In this document: positions 6,360 to 11,095 of the stretch, piece by piece
Position numbering within the stretch: the first letter of the stretch is position 1
How the letters are laid out: every line of letters begins with the position of its first letter
Assembly: GCA_949507465.1 (NCBI GenBank)
Contig: CATEMS010000266.1
Coordinates: 1-11,095 of the forward strand
Length of the DNA stretch: 11,095 bases
Reading direction: 5' to 3'
From: Flavobacteriaceae bacterium
GTDB taxonomy: Bacteria; Bacteroidota; Bacteroidia; Flavobacteriales; Flavobacteriaceae
The notes under the pieces: model-generated
Told to the model about the DNA's origin: nothing
Databases searched by the model: none
The model's input: the letters and a program-made list of their open reading frames with translations, nothing else
Position numbers and translations under genes: made by a program

Positions 6360-7201
6360 ATGGAAGTCTTTACAAAAAAAAAACCTTAGCTGCCGCTTTA
6401 GATCCCTACAGGGGTTCGAAAAAAATTGGTCTTGTACCAACCATGGGAGCGCTACATGAAGGTCATTTATCTTTAGTTCGTATTGCTTTAAAGGATAATG
6501 ATCTAGTGGTGGTAAGTATTTTTGTAAATCCAACCCAGTTTAACAATAAAGGAGATCTGATAAACTACCCCCGCACTCTAGAAAAAGACGTTTTACTTTT
6601 AAAAACGTTACAGGCAAATGTAGTGGTCTATGCCCCAGAGGTCTCAGAACTATATGGCAGTAAAATTACCTCCAAAAAATACAACTTTGGAGCTATTGCC
6701 AAAGAAATGGAAGGCAAACACAGGACAGGTCATTTTGATGGCGTGGGTACGGTAGTAGCGCTACTTTTTAAAGCTGTACAGCCCAATTCTGCTTATTTTG
6801 GGGAGAAAGATTTTCAGCAATTGCAAATTGTAAAAAAAATGACGGCCATAGAAAAATTACCGGTTGAAATTATAGGCTGCCCAATTGTGAGAGAATCTAG
6901 CAATCTTGCCATGAGTTCAAGAAATAAACGCTTAACGCCTAAGGAGCTAGAGGCAGCAACTATTATCAGTAAAAGCTTAGCCCTAGCAGCAAGGTATTTT
7001 CACGAAAAATCAATCCCGCAAATAAACGCCATGGTTGCAAATTGTTTTAAAGATAGCATCCTCAAACTAGAGTATTTTGAGATTGCAAATGAAAAAACAC
7101 TAAAACCCACCCTGCGAAAACAAAAAGGAATTTCCTATCGTTGTTTTATTGCCGCTTTTGTTGGAGAAGTTCGGTTGATAGACAATCAAAAACTAAATTA
7201 A
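6360..7201 (+). CDS. panC: Pantoate--beta-alanine ligase with an apparent frameshift near its start
   Basis: PanC joins pantoate and beta-alanine using ATP to make pantothenate, in the cytoplasm. From 6386 the frame reads LAAALDPYRGSKKIGLVPTM, then GALHEGHLSLV (the HxGH nucleotide-binding motif), then VNPTQFN, HRTGHFDGVGTVV, YFGEKDFQQLQIVKK and AMSSRN: all family hallmarks. The natural start is ATG 6360, reading MEVFTKKK, which matches the usual PanC N-terminus, but the frame then meets TAG at 6387. The two parts are joined by a run of ten A (6374-6383); 11 or 8 would keep one frame. With one more A the protein would be 280 residues, the family length. Starting only at Met 6443 would lose the first beta strand before the HxGH motif. 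The cause may be a sequencing error, RNA polymerase slippage or a real mutation. panD follows after 52 bases. Confidence 0.9.
6374..6383 (+). repeat. Run of ten A at the panC frame change
   Basis: A10 directly after codons for MEVFT. It is the longest single-base run I see in the window. It sits exactly between the two reading frames of panC, so it is both a likely place for a sequencing error and a possible slippage site. Confidence 0.9.
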
Positions 7202-7240
7202 TTTTCTTTCACTTAAGAATTCATGCATATTAATTTCATA

Positions 7241-7248
7241 TATATTTG
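7241..7248 (+). promoter_or_regulatory. Possible -7 element just before panD
   Basis: TATATTTG is an exact TAnnTTTG match ending 5 bases before the panD ATG. If used, the transcript would begin at or within a few bases of the start codon, making panD leaderless or nearly so. No good -33 TTTG is present, and panD could simply be read from the panC promoter. Confidence 0.35.
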
Positions 7249-7253
7249 CCCCT

Positions 7254-7601
7254 ATGTTGATACACGTAGTAAAATCTAAAATTCACAGGGTTAGAGTAAC
7301 TGGCGCCAAGCTCAATTATATTGGAAGCATCACCATAGACCAAGACCTGCTTGATGCTGCTAATATGGTAGAGGGAGAAAAAGTACAAGTAGTGAATAAC
7401 AATAATGGTGAGCGACTAGAAACCTATGCCATCCCAGGACCAAGAGGTAGCGGAGAAATTACCCTCAATGGAGCAGCCGCTAGAAAGGTTTCTAAAGATG
7501 ATATTTTAATACTAATTACCTATGCTTTACTGACCCCAGAAGAGGCCAAAGCATTTAAGCCTTCACTTGTTTTTCCAAATCAAGATAACTTACTTCTTTA
7601 A
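7254..7601 (+). CDS. panD: Aspartate 1-decarboxylase, pyruvoyl-dependent
   Basis: 115 residues, normal for PanD. It makes beta-alanine from aspartate, which PanC then joins to pantoate; it acts as a cytoplasmic tetramer. The start MLIHVVKSKIHRVRVT fits the family. The self-processing site is Y22-I23-G24-S25: cleavage between Gly24 and Ser25 would make the pyruvoyl group. Also visible are K9, the substrate-binding R54 region in NNNNGERLETYAI, and the NGAAARKV segment (about 73-80). It is 52 bases after panC on the same strand, the usual pathway pairing. It ends one base before the TTG of the UPF0104 gene, so the next gene is probably coupled to it. Confidence 0.97.
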   Translation: MLIHVVKSKIHRVRVTGAKLNYIGSITIDQDLLDAANMVEGEKVQVVNNNNGERLETYAIPGPRGSGEITLNGAAARKVSKDDILILITYALLTPEEAKAFKPSLVFPNQDNLLL

Positions 7602-7602
7602 A

Positions 7603-8565
7603 TTGAAAAAAAGCCTCACAAAAATTCTAAAAATAGGAGTTCCACTTGCCCTGGGCAGCTTTTTAATTTGGTATATCTACAACAAATTTACCCCTTCTCA
7701 ACTAGAGGAACTCTCGGGATATATTAAAAATGCCAACTACTGGATTGTGGGGCTTTCTGTAGGGTTAAATCTTTTAAGCCATTTGGCCAGAGCACATAGG
7801 TGGTCTTTTATGCTAGCGCCACTTGGCTACAAACCAAGACTTGCAAATAATTTTATGGCGGTTTCTATAGCCTATTTAATGAATATTTTTATACCAAAAA
7901 GTGGAGAGGTCTCAAGAGGGATTGTCCTTGATAAATATGAAAAAATCCCATTTTCAGCGGGTTTTGGAACCATTATCAGTGAACGCATTGTAGATCTTAT
8001 TTTTCTTGTTGGGTTTATACTCATTGCATTGGCCTTAAAATTTGATATTCTTTATGATTATCTCTTGGATTCAATTCCTTCTAATATCATCTATGGGGTA
8101 TGCATTGGATTTGTTGGGCTTATTTTGTTGGTGTATGTGTTTTTGAAATTTTCTACATCTACGGCAAATTCAAAAATCAAGTCTTTTTTACTAGATCTTA
8201 AAGACGGGATATTAAGTATTGTTACCATGAAAAAGAAAAGACAGTTTATAGGCTACAGTTTTTTTATTTGGGGGCTGTACTTACTCTCTTTTTATACCGC
8301 AACACAGGCCTTACCAGAAACAGCAAACATTGGCCTAGGCACAGTTATTATCGCTTTTGTAGTAGGTAGTTTCACCTTTGCCTTTACTAATAGTGGTTTT
8401 GGGACATATCCTGCAGCAATGGCTGGTGTGCTGGTGTTGTTTAAGGTTCCTTTTACTGTTGGTACTGCTTTTGGCTGGATTATTTGGACCTCTGGCATTG
8501 CCTCCATTATTGTCATTGGTGTTGGTTCCTTGCTATTTTTGCCTGTGTACAATAAAAACAAATAA
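7603..8565 (+). CDS. UPF0104/lysylphosphatidylglycerol-synthase-type membrane protein
   Basis: 320 residues from a TTG at 7603-7605. No ATG occurs before about residue 70, which would cut off the first membrane segments. The frame is also open upstream to a TTG at 7567 inside panD, which is less likely. It is an inner-membrane protein with about eight hydrophobic segments (roughly 11-26, 46-62, 86-98, 130-148, 161-182, 216-236, 245-265 and 292-315). The family signature is clear: GEVSRGIVLDKYEKIPFSAGFGTIISERIVDL (101-132, only partly conserved), and later NSGFGTYPAA. This is PF03706, the membrane part of MprF-like proteins. The cytoplasmic aminoacyltransferase domain of MprF is absent, so it does not itself add lysine to lipids; a lipid-flipping or transport role is possible. 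The TTG comes one base after the panD stop, so translation is probably coupled. Confidence 0.85.
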   Translation: MKKSLTKILKIGVPLALGSFLIWYIYNKFTPSQLEELSGYIKNANYWIVGLSVGLNLLSHLARAHRWSFMLAPLGYKPRLANNFMAVSIAYLMNIFIPKSGEVSRGIVLDKYEKIPFSAGFGTIISERIVDLIFLVGFILIALALKFDILYDYLLDSIPSNIIYGVCIGFVGLILLVYVFLKFSTSTANSKIKSFLLDLKDGILSIVTMKKKRQFIGYSFFIWGLYLLSFYTATQALPETANIGLGTVIIAFVVGSFTFAFTNSGFGTYPAAMAGVLVLFKVPFTVGTAFGWIIWTSGIASIIVIGVGSLLFLPVYNKNK

Positions 8566-8633
8566 TTGTAAGTTTTTGTAGACAAGGGCCTTTTAAAATT
8601 TGAGTATATTTCAGCTTTATTAAAATTTCAGAC

Positions 8634-9782
8634 ATGAAAAAAACAATCCTACTTTTGGCTTTTATGACATTTAGTTTTCTTGCCAACGCGCAGGTAATCT
8701 ATGAGGAGTTTAACAGCCAGAGACTCCAAGAGACTAGAAGACTAAAAATTCAGCTCCCTAGAAATTACCAGACAAACACTGATAAAGTATACCCCGTTAT
8801 CATTGTACTAGATGCAGACTATCTATTTGAGCCTGTGGCAGGAAATGTGGATTACTTTAGCTATTGGGAGGACATGCCTGAATCCATTATTGTTGGAGTC
8901 ATGCAGGGCAGAACTCGCTTTGATGATTGTTACTATGATGCCGAAAACTACCTCCCCTCAGACCAAGGCGCAGATTTTTTTGAATTTCTCGGTTTAGAGC
9001 TCTTACCCTACATTGATCAAACCTACCGAACTGCAAAATTTGTGGTGGGTATTGGTCATGATTTTACAGCAAACTTTTTAAATTTTTATCTCTACAAAAG
9101 CCCTCCTTTGTTTAATGGTTATATTGTTCTAAGCCCAGAGTTATCGCCTAACACTATTAGCCGTATGGCTGGTAGAATTCCAAAAATTACTACTGAAATT
9201 TTTTACTATTTGGCCACTGCTACCGATGATATTAAAGAGCTAACCCAAGACGCAGAAGCGTTAAACAACACCTTAAAATCAATAGACACTCCTAATTTTA
9301 ATTACTATTATGACAATTTTCAGGGCGCCACACATTACTCTCTAGTTGCACGAGGGATCCCTGTAGCACTCGAAAAAATGTTTGCTATCTACCGCCCCAT
9401 AAGCAGAGAAGAGTACAACACCGTTTTATTAACCTTGAAGACCCCTATTAGCGAGTATCTAATTGATAAATATGCATCCATTAAAAAACTCTTTGGTGTT
9501 GATGATATCATACGAGTTAATGACTACATAGCCACTACCAAAGCCGCAGAAAAACAAAAACAATGGGAGTCTCTCAAAACTATTGCAGAAATGGCAAAAA
9601 GAGAGTACCCAGAGACCGTACTTGGCCCCTATTACCTTGGGCGCTATTATGAAGAGGTAGGACAACCCAAAAAAGCAATGCGCGTTTTCCAGGCAGCCTT
9701 TGACAAAGAAGAGGTTGGGTTTATTACCCTAGATGTAATGCTGGATAAGGCAGACAAAATAAAAGAAGATTTTGGTTATTAA
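8634..9782 (+). CDS. Secreted esterase-fold (alpha/beta hydrolase) protein with altered nucleophile
   Basis: 382 residues. A signal peptide is clear (MKKTILLLAFMTFSFLANA), with likely cleavage after A19, so the protein is periplasmic or outer-membrane associated. Residues about 25-250 follow the putative esterase family (PF00756, the Fes/BesA/S-formylglutathione hydrolase type): LPRNYQTNTDKVYPVIIVLD, then DFFEFLGLELLPYID, then VVGIGHDFTANF, then NGYIVLSPELS, and H234 in GATHYSL as probable catalytic His. The nucleophile elbow, normally GHSxGG, reads G141-H142-D143-F144-T145, so the expected Ser is Asp. Acid candidates are D198/D199. The C-terminal part (about 295-380) is helical and TPR-like (YPETVLGPYYLGRYYEEVGQPKKAM). 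It may be a non-catalytic binding protein or may use Asp in a different reaction. It lies alone between the UPF0104 gene (68-base gap) and radA; the only promoter-like sequence is imperfect (TATATTTC, 8605-8612). Confidence 0.82.
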   Translation: MKKTILLLAFMTFSFLANAQVIYEEFNSQRLQETRRLKIQLPRNYQTNTDKVYPVIIVLDADYLFEPVAGNVDYFSYWEDMPESIIVGVMQGRTRFDDCYYDAENYLPSDQGADFFEFLGLELLPYIDQTYRTAKFVVGIGHDFTANFLNFYLYKSPPLFNGYIVLSPELSPNTISRMAGRIPKITTEIFYYLATATDDIKELTQDAEALNNTLKSIDTPNFNYYYDNFQGATHYSLVARGIPVALEKMFAIYRPISREEYNTVLLTLKTPISEYLIDKYASIKKLFGVDDIIRVNDYIATTKAAEKQKQWESLKTIAEMAKREYPETVLGPYYLGRYYEEVGQPKKAMRVFQAAFDKEEVGFITLDVMLDKADKIKEDFGY

Positions 9783-9860
9783 AAAACACCCTAAATTGTT
9801 AACTACTTTATGGATGTTAGAATTCAAATCTCAAGAAAATAAGTACTTTTATAGCTAGCA

Positions 9861-11095
9861 ATGGCCAAAACAAAAACCACTTTTTTCTGTCAAAATTGCG
9901 GAACTCAATCTGCCAAGTGGCAAGGGCAATGCAGCTCCTGCAAACAATGGAATACCATTGCAGAAGAGGTCATACAAAAAGCAGAGAAAGCTAGCTGGGA
10001 TGTTTCAATAGCAAATACATCTACCACAAAAAGAGCCTCCAAACCCCAAAAAGTTTCAGAAATATCTACCAATGAAGAGGCTCGAATAAATACTCAAAAC
10101 AAAGAGTTAAACCGAGTTCTTGGTGGCGGTATTGTACCTGGAAGTCTCACCCTTTTAGGTGGAGAGCCAGGAATAGGGAAAAGTACCTTAATGCTGCAAA
10201 TAGCCCTTGAGTTGCCCTACAAAACATTGTATGTCTCTGGAGAAGAAAGTGCACAGCAAATTAAAATGCGAGCACAAAGAATACACCCGCAAAGTGACTA
10301 CTGCTATATTTTAACTGAAACAAAAACACAGCATATTTTCCGTAGCATTGCACAAATGCAACCAGATATTGTTGTCATAGATTCTATACAAACCCTGCAT
10401 ACAGATCATATAGAGAGTAGCCCTGGAAGCATTTCTCAGATACGAGAAACCACAACAGAACTAATAAAATTTGCTAAAGAAACAGCCACTCCAGTATTTC
10501 TAATTGGACATATTACCAAAGACGGAAACATTGCTGGGCCCAAAATTTTGGAACACATGGTAGATACTGTTCTCCAATTTGAGGGAGATCGCAATCATAT
10601 TTACAGAATTCTACGGGCTAATAAAAACCGTTATGGAAGCACAAGTGAAATTGGTATTTATCAAATGCAAGGGAGTGGTCTTCGAGAAGTTTCAAACCCA
10701 TCAGAGATCCTGCTGTCAAAAAACGAAGAAGAACTAAGCGGAACAGCAGTAGCCTCTACCCTTGAAGGAATGAGACCACTGCTTGTAGAAATTCAAGCGC
10801 TGGTATCTACAGCCGTATACGGTACTCCTCAAAGAAGTGCTACGGGCTATAATGCAAAACGTTTAAACATGATTTTGGCAGTTCTCGAAAAAAGAGCCGG
10901 CTTTAAACTTGGAACCAAAGATGTGTTTTTAAATATTACTGGAGGTATCTCTGTAGATGACCCCGCCATTGATTTGGCTGTTGTGGCTGCTGTGCTCTCT
11001 AGTAATGTGGATATCACCATAGATAAAACCATGTGCTTTGCTGCAGAAATCGGTTTGGCTGGTGAAGTGCGCCCAGTAAATAGAATAGAACAGCG
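9861..11095 (+). CDS. radA: DNA repair protein RadA (Sms), C-terminus missing at window edge
   Basis: The first 411 codons; roughly 40 residues are cut off by the window end. RadA is a RecA-related hexameric ATPase that helps branch migration and processing of recombination intermediates. Visible parts in order are a zinc finger with C10-x2-C13 and C24-x2-C27, the Walker A motif GEPGIGKST (101-109), SGEES, the Walker B strand IVVIDSIQT with D174, the RadA-specific motif at 255-259, and the Lon-protease-like C-terminal domain (from about 310), containing GYNAKRLNMILAVLEKR and, at the edge, GLAGEVRPVNRIEQ. The RadA motif reads KNRYG instead of the usual KNRFG, a mild change. The start ATG is at 9861-9863, in front of the zinc finger at the normal distance. 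It is 78 bases after the esterase gene. A poor promoter match (TACTTTTA, 9844-9851) is the only upstream signal. Confidence 0.95.
   Translation, partial: MAKTKTTFFCQNCGTQSAKWQGQCSSCKQWNTIAEEVIQKAEKASWDVSIANTSTTKRASKPQKVSEISTNEEARINTQNKELNRVLGGGIVPGSLTLLGGEPGIGKSTLMLQIALELPYKTLYVSGEESAQQIKMRAQRIHPQSDYCYILTETKTQHIFRSIAQMQPDIVVIDSIQTLHTDHIESSPGSISQIRETTTELIKFAKETATPVFLIGHITKDGNIAGPKILEHMVDTVLQFEGDRNHIYRILRANKNRYGSTSEIGIYQMQGSGLREVSNPSEILLSKNEEELSGTAVASTLEGMRPLLVEIQALVSTAVYGTPQRSATGYNAKRLNMILAVLEKRAGFKLGTKDVFLNITGGISVDDPAIDLAVVAAVLSSNVDITIDKTMCFAAEIGLAGEVRPVNRIEQ

Noticed and set aside
6443..7201. panC starting at ATG 6443 as an intact gene
   Set aside because: This would remove about 28 conserved residues, including the first beta strand before HxGH, and upstream sequence in the same frame clearly continues the family pattern.
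8605..8612. TATATTTC as promoter of the esterase-fold gene
   Set aside because: Last base is C instead of G, and the nearest upstream TTTG is about 26 bases away; too weak to list.
9844..9851. TACTTTTA as promoter of radA
   Set aside because: Lacks the final G and has no TTTG at the right distance; only a guess.

Overview
The window looks like ordinary chromosome from a marine-type member of the Flavobacteriaceae (Bacteroidota). The evidence is AT-rich DNA, A-rich leaders without Shine-Dalgarno sequences, several matches to the Bacteroidota promoter element TAnnTTTG, a DUF4270 lipoprotein, and protein sequences of flavobacterial character (GlmS, PanC, PanD, RadA). There is no sign of phage, insertion sequence, CRISPR, tRNA or rRNA, and no gene-free stretch over 300 bases.

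Layout. The left part (1-6254) is all on the minus strand. Read in transcription order it holds a short GT5/glycogen-synthase-like protein, a DUF4270 lipoprotein and glmS, packed with gaps of 20 and 5 bases. A strong intrinsic terminator follows. Next comes a two-gene unit, a sulfotransferase-like protein and a class IV PLP aminotransferase, joined as TAAATG. Last is the start of atpD, which runs off the left edge and has its own promoter and a hairpin in its leader. A divergent promoter region (6255-6359) separates this from the plus-strand part: panC (with an apparent frameshift in a run of ten A), panD, a UPF0104/LPG-synthase-type membrane protein starting with TTG one base after panD, a secreted esterase-fold protein with an altered nucleophile, and radA, which runs off the right edge.

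How the genes work together. panC and panD make pantothenate for coenzyme A. glmS makes glucosamine-6-phosphate for peptidoglycan and other envelope sugars. atpD is the catalytic beta subunit of the ATP synthase and radA is a recombination ATPase. These are housekeeping genes.

The less understood parts are the sulfotransferase/aminotransferase pair, the GT5-like protein that lacks the sugar-nucleotide motifs and the C-terminal half of real glycogen synthases, and the esterase-fold protein with Asp where Ser is expected. I did not find a clear new defence, mobile or RNA system. The best candidates for second looks are the panC frameshift, the coupled sulfotransferase/aminotransferase pair, and the two enzyme-like proteins with missing catalytic residues.
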